From: Myroides sp. N17-2
GTDB lineage: Bacteria; Bacteroidota; Bacteroidia; Flavobacteriales; Flavobacteriaceae
DNA length: 64,000 nucleotides
Assembly (NCBI RefSeq): GCF_002286775.1
Contig: NZ_NSGJ01000007.1
Location: 1-64,000 of the forward strand
Direction: 5' to 3'
The position numbers were made by a program, and so were the translations under genes. This document shows positions 33,409 to 42,528 of this stretch, piece after piece. A model generated the notes under the pieces. The model saw nothing but the letters and a program-made list of their open reading frames with translations. It did no database searches and was not told the origin of the DNA. Every line of letters starts with the position of its first letter. Within the stretch, counting starts at the first letter, position 1.

Positions 33409-33918
33409 TTACTTGTACCAGCTAGAGTACATTACATAGTTATTAGCGATACGCTCTACTTCACCTGCGAAATCCGAAGCACTAATATCCTTTACTTTCT
33501 TAGCAGGCATACCTGCATAGATAGCACCTGATTCTACTACTGTATTCTGAGTTACTACAGCCCCAGCTGCAATAATAGTATTGCTGTGCACTACACAGTT
33601 ATCCATCACGATAGCCCCCATACCTACAAGTACATTATCATGTATCACACAGCCATGTACCATAGCATTGTGACCTATCGAAACATTATTACCAATCACT
33701 GTAGGGTGTTTTAGATATGTACAGTGTACAATAGCTCCATCTTGAATATTTACCTTATCCCCAATAGTAATTGAGTTTACATCACCTCTAATAACAGCAT
33801 TAAACCAAACACTACAATTCGCACCAAATGTAACATCTCCAACGATAGTAGCATTCTCAGCTACATAGCAGTCCTCCGGTATCTGAGGAGACTTGCCTCT
33901 TATTTCTTTTATAATCAT
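33409..33918 (-). CDS. Gamma-carbonic-anhydrase-family hexapeptide-repeat protein
   Basis: The protein has 169 residues from the ATG at 33918 (MIIKEIRG). It is a left-handed beta-helix with metal-binding histidines at His65 (IVHCTY), His83 and His88 (IGHNAMVHGC), the arrangement of gamma carbonic anhydrases and the YrdA/PaaY group. Enzymatic activity is not certain for this branch; many members have unknown substrates. A frame extension to 33927 adds only MYI. The gap upstream contains the SprF-like gene's terminator. Confidence 0.9.
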   Translation of the reverse strand: MIIKEIRGKSPQIPEDCYVAENATIVGDVTFGANCSVWFNAVIRGDVNSITIGDKVNIQDGAIVHCTYLKHPTVIGNNVSIGHNAMVHGCVIHDNVLVGMGAIVMDNCVVHSNTIIAAGAVVTQNTVVESGAIYAGMPAKKVKDISASDFAGEVERIANNYVMYSSWYK

Positions 33919-33931
33919 AATATACACAAAT

Positions 33932-33960
33932 AAAAAATCCCGATAAATATCGGGATTTTT
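33932..33960 (-). terminator. Terminator of the SprF-like gene
   Basis: AAATCCCGAT pairs with ATCGGGATTT around a short AAAT loop in this segment, with A- and T-runs on either side. It ends the unit containing the PorP/SprF and T9SS-cargo genes. Confidence 0.8.
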
Positions 33961-33981
33961 TTATGTATTCTGTTACTTACA

Positions 33982-34986
33982 TTAATCTTTTGCCGTAGGA
34001 CAGTTACACTCTAAACTTATGCGTTTAGGAAAAATATTAAACCCTACAGTGAACTGATGAAAACCACCATCACCGAAAGTAATATCTCCCATTAACTTCG
34101 TATAAGCATAAGAGAAATTAACTCCTTTATAGCTTCCTCCTAACATTGGAGATATATATTGATACTTTTGTGACTTTGATTTACCATCAACGAAATAATC
34201 AGTTCCATTAAAGTTAGAACGGAATGAAGCTCCTGCCCATACTTTTCCAAATTCAAACTGTCTATATATTTTCATATTTATATCTAAAGCGAAGTCTTCA
34301 CGTTCTTCAGTATATTGCGCCATTACAGAAGGCTCATATATCCACCCTGTTCCATAGCGAATATTACCGAAGGCATACCCTCCACCTAAGATATACTTCC
34401 TAAAGTTATTACTTTCAGCATCACTATACATCTTGCTCTTACTTGATACAGCATTCTTCACTGTAAACATAGAGAAGAAGTTTTGGTAGTGGTAAGCAGC
34501 TCCAAAATCTACAGCGAAGTAAGAATCTTTTAATTCAATACCTCCAGCAATATTTGGATCAAACCCTCCGAACTCAGTCTCATCTAATTTAGTCTGAGCA
34601 AAACCTGCACTCAGACCGAATGACAATTGATTCAAATCATATCGTGACTCACTAAATGTGATATGGTGAGCATAGGTAGCTTTAAATCCTGTCTGTGAGT
34701 GATACCCATTCTTATCATTAAACCCAATAATACCAATAGCTGACTGATCAGTTAATCGAGTACTTGCATTTAAAGTCATTAGACGTGGAGCATCATCTAC
34801 TCCACTCCACTGCTGTCTCGTAGTGAACTTTACATTTGTACTATTCTTAATCCCAGCCATAGCAGGGTGTATAAGATAATAGTTATCTGCTAAATATTCA
34901 GAATTTACTGTTAGTCCTTCTTGCGCAAAACCAATCTGTGAAATCAATAATGCTATAGCTAAATAGCGCTTCTTTATTATATTCAT
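33982..34986 (-). CDS. PorP/SprF-family type IX secretion membrane protein
   Basis: The protein has 334 residues. A signal peptide (SQIGFAQEG) is followed by SEYLADNYYLIHPAMAGI and VKFTTRQQWSGVDDAPRL, the recognisable opening of PorP/SprF proteins, then an outer membrane barrel ending FSYAYTK...FTVGFNIFPKR. These proteins are thought to help attach particular T9SS cargo to the cell surface. It lies 7 bp downstream of a gene encoding a large protein with a gliding-type C-terminal domain, the typical cargo-partner layout. Confidence 0.92.
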   Translation of the reverse strand: MNIIKKRYLAIALLISQIGFAQEGLTVNSEYLADNYYLIHPAMAGIKNSTNVKFTTRQQWSGVDDAPRLMTLNASTRLTDQSAIGIIGFNDKNGYHSQTGFKATYAHHITFSESRYDLNQLSFGLSAGFAQTKLDETEFGGFDPNIAGGIELKDSYFAVDFGAAYHYQNFFSMFTVKNAVSSKSKMYSDAESNNFRKYILGGGYAFGNIRYGTGWIYEPSVMAQYTEEREDFALDINMKIYRQFEFGKVWAGASFRSNFNGTDYFVDGKSKSQKYQYISPMLGGSYKGVNFSYAYTKLMGDITFGDGGFHQFTVGFNIFPKRISLECNCPTAKD

Positions 34987-34993
34987 AACCTAA

Positions 34994-37663
34994 TTATCTT
35001 TTTAAAGAAAAGTGTCCTTTATAACTAACCTTCTGTCCGTTTTTATCATTTGGCGCTTTATAATCATTCACAAACTCTACAGTGAACCAATAATCCGTAG
35101 AAGGCATAGCTTTTCCATTCCATGTTCCATCCCATCCTTCTGTAAATGGGCTTAACTGTTTTAGTAGCCTTCCTGATTTATCATAGATATAAATACGAGC
35201 TTCTTGATGTCCTTTTAATCCTGGGATATTCCAAGTATCATTATACCCATCCCCGTTAGGAGTGAAATACTTAGGAAAACCGAATACTGAGAATGTTGTA
35301 GATGTAGAACAGCTAGTAATTTTATTTCTTGCACGTACGCTATGATCACCAATTGGCACATTATAAAACTGATTAGATTGTTGGAATCCACCATTATCTA
35401 AAGCAAATTCATAATCATTAACGTCTCCACCAACGATTGAAAGTTCTACTTTAGTCTCACCTTTCTCATCTATCTCCATACTATTAATCATGCCTTTTGC
35501 GTCAGCATCTTGCACTTCTAAAATAGGAGGTGCAAAGACTGTCCATACATCCGTATCAATCCCTTTAGACTTAGCGTCTTTAAAAGGCTCTTCCTCAAAT
35601 ATCACATCAGCTCTATATTTACCAGCTATACTTCTTGATAATGTAGCCACCTCTCCAGGACCTACTACTTGATCTACAATATCATTTTCATAGTTTTTCA
35701 AAGGCAGAAAACAAGTGAATTTTTGACCTGTAAAAATATCTGTACAGCCATCAACTACCTCAACCTTCCACATAACTTTTACTGGATATTTTGAAGTATT
35801 CTTAAACTCTAATTCAACAGGGTTAACATTGCCATTAATGTCCTGACATAAATAAAGTGGGCTCTTTGAAGGTATATTAGTTACAGGGATATACTCAATA
35901 GAAGGCATTGTCCCAAGCGTTATATAGAACTCCACGTAATTACTTGCTTTACAGTCAAAACCATCCTCCATTATAACTCTAGCAAACAAAGGCCCCTTTT
36001 TTTCTCCCATTTTGATAGGATACGCTGTCACCATAGTTTCATCCATACGTTTATCCATTTTTGCATCAGCATCTGATTTATAATAAACGACTCTTATTTT
36101 ATCTGTTGGGTTTAAATCAGCTATATTCTCCCAAGAAGACTTTCCTTTTACTTCGTTTTCATTCTTTCTCAAATTAACACTATACGATAAAGTATTAGTT
36201 TCAATTTGATAAAATGGAGTAATACCTCCACTTACTTCACCAGACTTCAAAGTTTCGGTATCATAACCTAAAGACACATAAAACATTGCTGTACTAAAAC
36301 TCTTCTTTTTTAAATCTGTTAATCTTGCCCAGATAGGTTTAAATTGATTTTGGTCGACTACAATCTCTACTCCTACTATTTTATTCTGGTTACTATCAGC
36401 ATCCGCTTTACTATTAAAATAATCAATTGTGAATTTATCAGTAGGATCAAAACCTTCTTCTTGAGATTCTTCCTCGGTTACGATTGTTCTTCCATCTGCA
36501 ATAACAACTGTTTGATCTGTTAAAGGAATATTTTTCGAAGGTCTATCCTCACAATAATAAAGGTTACCCAATTTAGGTATTAAAGGTTTATCCATCACTT
36601 TTAAAGCAACAGATTTACCACTCTTCACGCAAAAATTCTTTGTTAAATTACTTACAATTCGACTATAAACAACAGTTCCATCAACTACTTCTAAAGCTTC
36701 CGGAGTTGGTATTACATTAATTCCTTTTTCTGAATCATCTTTCGTATTATAAAATGTAATTGTATAATAATCAACATTATCTCCTTGTAAAATTATTTGT
36801 TCTTTAGCGGTATTTAAATTAAAGACACCATACTGTGTACCATCTAGATCTTCTTTACTTTGATTAACTACTAGACTAACTTCATTTGGGTTCAATTCAA
36901 ACGACTCAGTATATAATCTAAAACTTCTACTTCCTTTTTCATTAGTTCCAGATAAATCTATCTCTACAAGTACTTCTGTATTATTTTTAGCTTTATAATT
37001 AGTTAAATCACCTATTAACTCGAATCCATTAACAGAAAGTTTAACTGACGTTTGTCCATAATAAAGTTCATTACCTATTCTTGATAAATTGAAAGTCCCT
37101 TCATCATTAGTATCTGCACAACTATATAAATTAGGTAATTTGACTAATCTCTTTGATAAGTCACAATTTTCATTTGTCAGTACCAAATTGAAGCTTTCTA
37201 AATTATATTTTGTATTATCAATTACAGAATACACTTTTAACCATATTATTCTTTCTCCTGCTACAGGTCCATGAATTTCCAGTCTATCATTTAAAAAAGC
37301 ATTATTATTGTTTCTAGCGTCATTTTCGGTATTGAAAAAACTATACTTATATCCTTTTGGCACAATAGCATTTCCCTCACTGTCTACAACACTACCACTA
37401 TTTTCATTTCTAATAGCATCACCTAAATAAACTATTACTCTATTAGTCACAGGAGCATTAAATGCATCTAATCCGGGCAAACATTGCTCTACATTAAACG
37501 GCTTCCCAAACTTCACCTCTGGTTGTGGTTCATCTTGATCGTTATATACCTCAGCTGTTTCTTTATTACCCAGATAATCAAAAGGGTTTGTACCTCCTAC
37601 AACGGCTCCTACAGATAGGAACCCTGAAAGTACAAATAATGAAAGCCACATTCTTTTGCCCAT
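34994..37663 (-). CDS. Large T9SS cargo protein with gliding-motility-type C-terminal domain
   Basis: The protein has 889 residues. After a signal peptide it consists of repeated beta-sandwich-like segments with conserved cysteines (for example YSCADTNDEGTFNLS, YCEDRPSKNIPL, LCQDINGNVNPVE), and ends with a type B C-terminal signal: YFTPNGDGYNDTWNIPG, ARIYIYDKSGRLLKQL, GWDGTWNGKAMPSTDYWFTV and KGHFSLKR. This type B domain directs export by the type IX system, usually with a dedicated SprF-like partner, here the next gene. It is probably an adhesin-like surface protein; no enzymatic motif is visible. Confidence 0.88.
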   Translation of the reverse strand: MGKRMWLSLFVLSGFLSVGAVVGGTNPFDYLGNKETAEVYNDQDEPQPEVKFGKPFNVEQCLPGLDAFNAPVTNRVIVYLGDAIRNENSGSVVDSEGNAIVPKGYKYSFFNTENDARNNNNAFLNDRLEIHGPVAGERIIWLKVYSVIDNTKYNLESFNLVLTNENCDLSKRLVKLPNLYSCADTNDEGTFNLSRIGNELYYGQTSVKLSVNGFELIGDLTNYKAKNNTEVLVEIDLSGTNEKGSRSFRLYTESFELNPNEVSLVVNQSKEDLDGTQYGVFNLNTAKEQIILQGDNVDYYTITFYNTKDDSEKGINVIPTPEALEVVDGTVVYSRIVSNLTKNFCVKSGKSVALKVMDKPLIPKLGNLYYCEDRPSKNIPLTDQTVVIADGRTIVTEEESQEEGFDPTDKFTIDYFNSKADADSNQNKIVGVEIVVDQNQFKPIWARLTDLKKKSFSTAMFYVSLGYDTETLKSGEVSGGITPFYQIETNTLSYSVNLRKNENEVKGKSSWENIADLNPTDKIRVVYYKSDADAKMDKRMDETMVTAYPIKMGEKKGPLFARVIMEDGFDCKASNYVEFYITLGTMPSIEYIPVTNIPSKSPLYLCQDINGNVNPVELEFKNTSKYPVKVMWKVEVVDGCTDIFTGQKFTCFLPLKNYENDIVDQVVGPGEVATLSRSIAGKYRADVIFEEEPFKDAKSKGIDTDVWTVFAPPILEVQDADAKGMINSMEIDEKGETKVELSIVGGDVNDYEFALDNGGFQQSNQFYNVPIGDHSVRARNKITSCSTSTTFSVFGFPKYFTPNGDGYNDTWNIPGLKGHQEARIYIYDKSGRLLKQLSPFTEGWDGTWNGKAMPSTDYWFTVEFVNDYKAPNDKNGQKVSYKGHFSLKR

Positions 37664-37752
37664 TTTATCGCTATATTAAATTGTTAGTGCTTACTAATGT
37701 TAATTAATTGTTTAAAAATATTATCTTCGTGACACTTAGCATTTTTCTTTGC

Positions 37753-37760
37753 TAATTTTG
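37753..37760 (+). promoter_or_regulatory. -7 element of the nfu-like gene
   Basis: TAATTTTG matches TAnnTTTG and lies 17 bp before the ATG at 37778. Confidence 0.6.
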
Positions 37761-37777
37761 AAAAAAACTAAAATAAT

Positions 37778-38677
37778 ATGTCAAAAATACAAATTCAAAA
37801 TACGTCAAACCCTACTATTATAAAATTTGTTTTACCAGATTTCATAACTAAAGGTGAAAACTACGAGTTTAAAAATATAGATGAAACTGCAGAATCGCCT
37901 TTAGCAAAGGAATTATTCTTCCTTCCTTTTGTTAAAACGGTTTATATCTCAAATAATTTCATTGCCATCGAAAAATTTTCAATTGTCGAATGGGATGAAG
38001 TAAAAGATACAGTTGCAGATCATATAGACCTATTCTTGGCTAAAGGTAAGAAAATCCTAATAGATTCTAAAAAAGAAATAAAAAAGCAACCAATTACTAT
38101 TTATGCTGAGTCTACTCCAAACCCATCTGTAATTAAGTTCGTAGCTAATAAATTATTAACAAAAAAAGGAGTAGAATTTAAAAACATAGATGAAGCAAGT
38201 GCTTCACCTCTTGCTAAAGAGCTATTTAAGCAGTCTTTCGTTAAAGAAATTTTTATTGATGAGAACTATGTTTCTATTTCTAAATATGATGCTTTTGAGT
38301 GGGATCAACTAATCAATGTTACTCGTGGATTCATCAAAGAATTCTTAGAAAATGGTAACTTAGCTGTAGATGAATCTTTAATCACTGACGCTAAAGCTAT
38401 CGAAGAAGAAGCAGATAAACACTTTGATACATTAGACGAAAAGTCTCAACGTATCATCAATATCTTAGAAGAAAACGTGAAGCCTGCTGTACAAGCTGAT
38501 GGTGGTAACATTGCTTTCCAAAAATATGACCAAGATACAAACATCGTATATGTATTATTACAAGGTGCTTGTAGTGGATGTCCTTCTTCTACTTTCACTC
38601 TTAAGAACGGTATCGAGGGAATGTTAAGACATATGCTTAATGATGAAGCTATCATCGTAGAAGCTTCTAACGGATAA
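37778..38677 (+). CDS. NifU/Nfu-family iron-sulfur cluster carrier with duplicated N-terminal domain
   Basis: The protein has 299 residues. Two successive Nfu_N-like domains are visible: residues 1-95 (TSNPTIIKFVLPDF ... EFKNIDETAESPLAKELF ... EWDEV) and about 105-200 (TPNPSVIKFVANK ... EFKNIDEASASPLAKELF ... EWDQL). The C-terminal NifU domain carries the cluster-binding pair Cys265 and Cys268 (GACSGCPSS). Nfu proteins deliver Fe-S clusters to target enzymes. The duplication makes the protein longer than the usual single-N-domain form. Terminator at 38698-38733. Confidence 0.92.
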   Translation: MSKIQIQNTSNPTIIKFVLPDFITKGENYEFKNIDETAESPLAKELFFLPFVKTVYISNNFIAIEKFSIVEWDEVKDTVADHIDLFLAKGKKILIDSKKEIKKQPITIYAESTPNPSVIKFVANKLLTKKGVEFKNIDEASASPLAKELFKQSFVKEIFIDENYVSISKYDAFEWDQLINVTRGFIKEFLENGNLAVDESLITDAKAIEEEADKHFDTLDEKSQRIINILEENVKPAVQADGGNIAFQKYDQDTNIVYVLLQGACSGCPSSTFTLKNGIEGMLRHMLNDEAIIVEASNG

Positions 38678-38697
38678 TAAACTAGATTAAATATAAT

Positions 38698-38733
38698 AAA
38701 AGAGGGTAGAACTTAACAGTTCTACCCTCTTTA
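38698..38733. terminator. Bidirectional terminator
   Basis: AGAGGGTAGAAC (38701-38712) pairs with GTTCTACCCTCT (38719-38730), extended by flanking A and T residues, between the convergent nfu-like gene and the exported paralogue pair. Confidence 0.85.
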
Positions 38734-38804
38734 TATTATATCTATTTTAAATTAGAATAGAGTCTTCGTTTTATATAAAAATTTAAACCATTCTGTTTTT
38801 AATT

Positions 38805-40355
38805 CTATTCCCAATTTCTCCATTGTATTAAAACTCCTGTATTATCCTTTCTATCATATTCTAATTTAAACATAGGAGTATACTTTGTTTTATAGTTACT
38901 TAAAGTAGCACCCTCCGCGCCTCTTATAGCAATAGTCTTAATTCCTGACGAAAACTCTAACAACGGGAGTTGTTTTACACCATCTACTTTGTTCTCGAAA
39001 GTTGTACCATTTTGAACCATAATCCCGCCTTTATACAGACTAATAGTAACCATTGCTTCTTTAGCTGTAGAAGAATTAATTTCATACCACCATGCTGACA
39101 TACCAATCTCAATCTGATTAGAACTATTTGGATACTTAACTAGTATATCGTTTAATTTAGGAATATTCACATATGATGTTTCTGATCCCGTTTTTCTCTC
39201 ATCTCCTGCATAGAACATATACGCAATTCCGCCAACAGTCTGCGAACCAATAGCACTACTTATAAACCCAACTGGTTTTTTATCAACCGCAGAAACATTA
39301 GATTTCAAAATCTCAGTAGCAGAATCAATATCAACATTACTATTAATTAATCCACCTGGCCCATATTTTATAACCATATAATCAAATGGCGGTAGCACCC
39401 TATATTCTTTATTTTGTTCTATTTTTATAGTTCTAATTAAACCTGGTTCATTTATATGACGTACTCTAATTTCTCCAAAAACACTTCCTGTTGCATTTTG
39501 TCCTCCTACCTTTACTGTACCTAATTCAAAAACCAAATGCCCTCTATCATTTTTAGGAGGAATTGTCCAGTTAAATGTTTCTTTAGAATAATCAACTAAT
39601 TCCCAATTCACATCTCCTCCGATAGGCTCTATAGCAGTACTTGAATTTACCACCCCATTTACACTTCCTTCTCCTACTCTAAATATTTCCTTATTGATTT
39701 TTAACTCTAAGTTACTCACTAATATTTGTGCTTGAATATCTGGTTTGTCAACTAATTTAAAAGTATACGTTTTATCTCCAAAAACAGTTGCAGATCTTGT
39801 AAATGTTAATCTACTACTTTTTCCATTTTGAAGAGTATTTATTGTAGAGTTCCCATCTAATCCAGAAGTCGTCATATTCCAAGCTTGCCCACTTTTACCT
39901 GTTGTAAGTATCGCTTTATCAGTCGACTTAACTTCAGAAAGAAATATATTACTAGGAGTTACTTCAATAATATTATTACCATCATCACCTGTTAAGGGTC
40001 TCCACAACTTCCCATTCCAAAAATAAATTCCCAATCCATTACCATCTTTTAAAGTAGCATTTGTATTAAACACTACTAATCCAGCATGTATAGCATCCTG
40101 ATATCCCTTATCATACCCTTCTGTAAACATTGGGTATAACATATTCACATCTCTCAGACTCACTCTAGGCAAAGACATTCCTTTGTTGGCATTTGTACCT
40201 GATCCCCCTACATTCTCAATATTCTTAACTTGTAACAGTGCTCCTGCTACAGGAGGCTCTCCAGTCCCTATTGTTATTTGAGCAAGTGCCCTACCTCCAA
40301 ACCCTAATAGTATAAATAAACTACACAGAATTGATAATGTTTTTTTCTTTCTCAT
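38805..40355 (-). CDS. Exported hypothetical protein, tandem paralogue B
   Basis: The protein has 516 residues from MRKKKTLS at 40355. A signal peptide ends near GRALAQ. The N-terminal part ANKGMSLPRVSL and GLGIYFWNGKLWRPL resembles domains common in exported Flavobacteriia proteins. The middle contains beta-rich repeats (EPIGGDVNWELVDY, VLPPFDYMVIKYGPGG) and the end reads NTGVLIQWRNWE. I see no T9SS C-terminal signal. An alternative start at 40394 would add 13 residues; alignment with the upstream paralogue favours 40355. The two proteins are roughly two-thirds identical by eye. Function unknown. Confidence 0.75.
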   Translation of the reverse strand: MRKKKTLSILCSLFILLGFGGRALAQITIGTGEPPVAGALLQVKNIENVGGSGTNANKGMSLPRVSLRDVNMLYPMFTEGYDKGYQDAIHAGLVVFNTNATLKDGNGLGIYFWNGKLWRPLTGDDGNNIIEVTPSNIFLSEVKSTDKAILTTGKSGQAWNMTTSGLDGNSTINTLQNGKSSRLTFTRSATVFGDKTYTFKLVDKPDIQAQILVSNLELKINKEIFRVGEGSVNGVVNSSTAIEPIGGDVNWELVDYSKETFNWTIPPKNDRGHLVFELGTVKVGGQNATGSVFGEIRVRHINEPGLIRTIKIEQNKEYRVLPPFDYMVIKYGPGGLINSNVDIDSATEILKSNVSAVDKKPVGFISSAIGSQTVGGIAYMFYAGDERKTGSETSYVNIPKLNDILVKYPNSSNQIEIGMSAWWYEINSSTAKEAMVTISLYKGGIMVQNGTTFENKVDGVKQLPLLEFSSGIKTIAIRGAEGATLSNYKTKYTPMFKLEYDRKDNTGVLIQWRNWE

Positions 40356-40397
40356 TTCTCTTTTGATTTTAAAAGTCTCTTTTGATAAAGTCATAAT

Positions 40398-41942
40398 TTA
40401 TTCCCAAGCATTCCATTGTATCAGCACTCCAGTATTATCAACTCTGTCATATTCTAACTTATACATTGGAGTATAATATGTCTTATATGTTGCTTGACTT
40501 GCCGAATCTCTTCCCTTTACAGCTATCCTCTTGGGTGCAGACGAAAACTGCAATAATGGCATCTGTATTACATTGTCAATTTTATTCTCGAAAGTAGTAC
40601 CATTCTGAACCATAGTACCACCTTTATATAAACTAATAGTAACCATGGCTTCCTTAGCAGTAGAAGCATTAATGGCAAACCACCATGCTGACATTCCTAC
40701 TTCTATTTGATTAGAGCTTGCAGGATACTTCCCTAATATTTCATTTAACCTAGGTATATTTACATAAGATGTTTCTGACCCTGTAGTCTTTTCATCTCCA
40801 GCATAATACATATAGCTAATACCATTTGCAGAAGCAGAGCTTATAGTTGCCCCAACATAACCTACAGGCTTTCCATCGACATCTCTGACATTTGATTTCA
40901 AAATCTCAGTAGCAGAATCTATATCAACTGTAACTCCATTAAGGGGACGACCAGGTTCATACCTTATAACCATATAATCAAAGGGTGGTAATACTCTATA
41001 TTCCTTATTCTGTTCTACTTTGATTATTTTAACCAATCCTGAATCGTTTATATGACGGACTTTTATTTCGCCAAAAACACTAACTCCCCCATTTCCTTTT
41101 ACTGCTCCCAACTCAAAAACCAATCTACCTCCTTCATTCTTTGGATGTACTGTCCAATTAAATGCATCTCTAGAATAATCAACTATTTCCCATTTTGCAT
41201 CTCCCCCGATAGGCTCTATAGCAGTACTTGAATTCACAACTCCATTTCCGCTTCCTTCTCCCACCCTTATAACTTGCCTATTGATCTTTAATTCTAAATT
41301 ACATACTTCTAGTTGTCCTATTATATTAGGTTGATCTCTCAAAGTGAATGTATATATCTTATCTCCAAACTCCGTATTAGACCTCAAAAAGGTCAATGGT
41401 GTACTTTTTCCCTTTTGAATATCACTAGTAGAGGAACTACCATTCACTCCTGAAGATGTAACATTCCAATTTTGTCCACTTTTACCAACTAGAACTGTTG
41501 CTATATCAGTAATTTTTATCTCTGACAAAAAAAGCCTCGTGGGATTTATATCAATCATATTACCTCCATCTTCTCCCGATAGAGCTTTCCATATTTTCCC
41601 ATCCCACAAATAAATTCCAACCCCATTACTCTTTAATAAATCAACATTTGTATTATACACAACTAATCCAGCATGTACAGCATCTTGAGATTGTTTATTA
41701 TATCCTACAGGAAACATAGGATATAACATATTAATATCTGTTAGGTTTACTCTAGGTAGTAACATTCCTTTATTAGCATTAGTGTTAGCTCCACTGACAC
41801 CTCCTACATTCCTAATCTGTAATAGTGTTCCTCCCACAGGTGGTTCCCCTATTCCTATTGCCACTTGTGCTGCCACCTTACCGCCTAGGATTAGTAAAAA
41901 AAACAAACTACATAAGACTGATAAAAAACTCTTTGTTCTCAT
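40398..41942 (-). CDS. Exported hypothetical protein, tandem paralogue A
   Basis: The protein has 514 residues. A signal peptide ends near GGKVAAQ, then VAIGIGEPPVGGTLLQIRNVGG. Its architecture and length match the downstream neighbour (ANKGMLLPRVNL, GVGIYLWDGKIWKAL, EPIGGDAKWEIVDYSRDAFNW, end NTGVLIQWNAWE). The two genes sit 42 bp apart as a clear tandem duplication. No catalytic motif, lipobox or T9SS signal is seen. They may be fimbria-associated or other surface proteins, but the sequence does not settle this. Confidence 0.78.
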   Translation of the reverse strand: MRTKSFLSVLCSLFFLLILGGKVAAQVAIGIGEPPVGGTLLQIRNVGGVSGANTNANKGMLLPRVNLTDINMLYPMFPVGYNKQSQDAVHAGLVVYNTNVDLLKSNGVGIYLWDGKIWKALSGEDGGNMIDINPTRLFLSEIKITDIATVLVGKSGQNWNVTSSGVNGSSSTSDIQKGKSTPLTFLRSNTEFGDKIYTFTLRDQPNIIGQLEVCNLELKINRQVIRVGEGSGNGVVNSSTAIEPIGGDAKWEIVDYSRDAFNWTVHPKNEGGRLVFELGAVKGNGGVSVFGEIKVRHINDSGLVKIIKVEQNKEYRVLPPFDYMVIRYEPGRPLNGVTVDIDSATEILKSNVRDVDGKPVGYVGATISSASANGISYMYYAGDEKTTGSETSYVNIPRLNEILGKYPASSNQIEVGMSAWWFAINASTAKEAMVTISLYKGGTMVQNGTTFENKIDNVIQMPLLQFSSAPKRIAVKGRDSASQATYKTYYTPMYKLEYDRVDNTGVLIQWNAWE

Positions 41943-42479
41943 TTCACTTACCTTTTAAAAAACAACATATCTCGCTAAAATTACCTTTGCTATTTATTAG
42001 TATAACTATCATTAATTTTGAATAATAGTTAACAAAAACTTTAACCAATTTTAATTATTAATTCAAACTACCTCAAAATAAAGATAATTATCACTATTAA
42101 AAACACAATTAATTACATTTTAAATATTTATTATACAAATTTAACAAATTATACCCGCAAAACAAACACATATTAGTTTAATAATTCAAACAAACACCAA
42201 CAGTATTAGGAGCTAATGGTATAATTCAAAAAAGATTGTAATTGATAATGGCATTCTTTCAACACTTCCTCAACATTCCCTGAAGATTGCTACCTAGACG
42301 GAGCCTTTTGTTGAAGCATTCTTCACGTAATCTTCAAGCCATCTAAAAGAAGAAAGTTTTAAAAAAAATTCTACTCATCTTCTAATTAGTAAGTATATTA
42401 ACGAAGAACACACCTTGTCCATCTCTCAAAAAAGAAATGAATAAGGGGTGTTTAAAAAATTATATCACTTATAAACACG
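41943..42479. other. Intergenic region without a recognised gene
   Basis: The first 240 bp are very AT-rich and may hold the promoter of the exported paralogues. A nested inverted repeat lies at 42281-42336 (TGAAGATT with AATCTTCA, enclosing TGAAG-CATT-CTTCA). One frame around 42295-42420 reads like decayed coding sequence (EPFVEAFFT, SSSHLKEESFKKNSTHLLIS) but has stops. I assign no function. Confidence 0.4.
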
Positions 42480-42481
42480 AA

Positions 42482-42505
42482 AAGGGACTACTCTCGTAGC
42501 CCCTT
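42482..42505 (-). terminator. Probable terminator of the Pit transporter gene
   Basis: AAGGGACTAC (42482-42491) pairs with GTAGCCCCTT (42496-42505) with one position that becomes a G-U pair in the minus-strand RNA. A short run of Ts follows. Confidence 0.6.
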
Positions 42506-42528
42506 CTCTCACTTAAATTAAATATAGA

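Noticed and set aside
33377..33412. Short AATTCCTA tandem repeats
   Set aside because: Very AT-rich slippage-prone sequence of a kind often seen between flavobacterial genes; no further structure.
40356..40394. Earlier ATG at 40394 for exported paralogue B
   Set aside because: Alignment with paralogue A and signal-peptide shape favour the ATG at 40355.
42281..42336. Nested inverted repeat TGAAGATT/AATCTTCA
   Set aside because: Arms are short relative to the distance between them; no link to a gene or second copy found.
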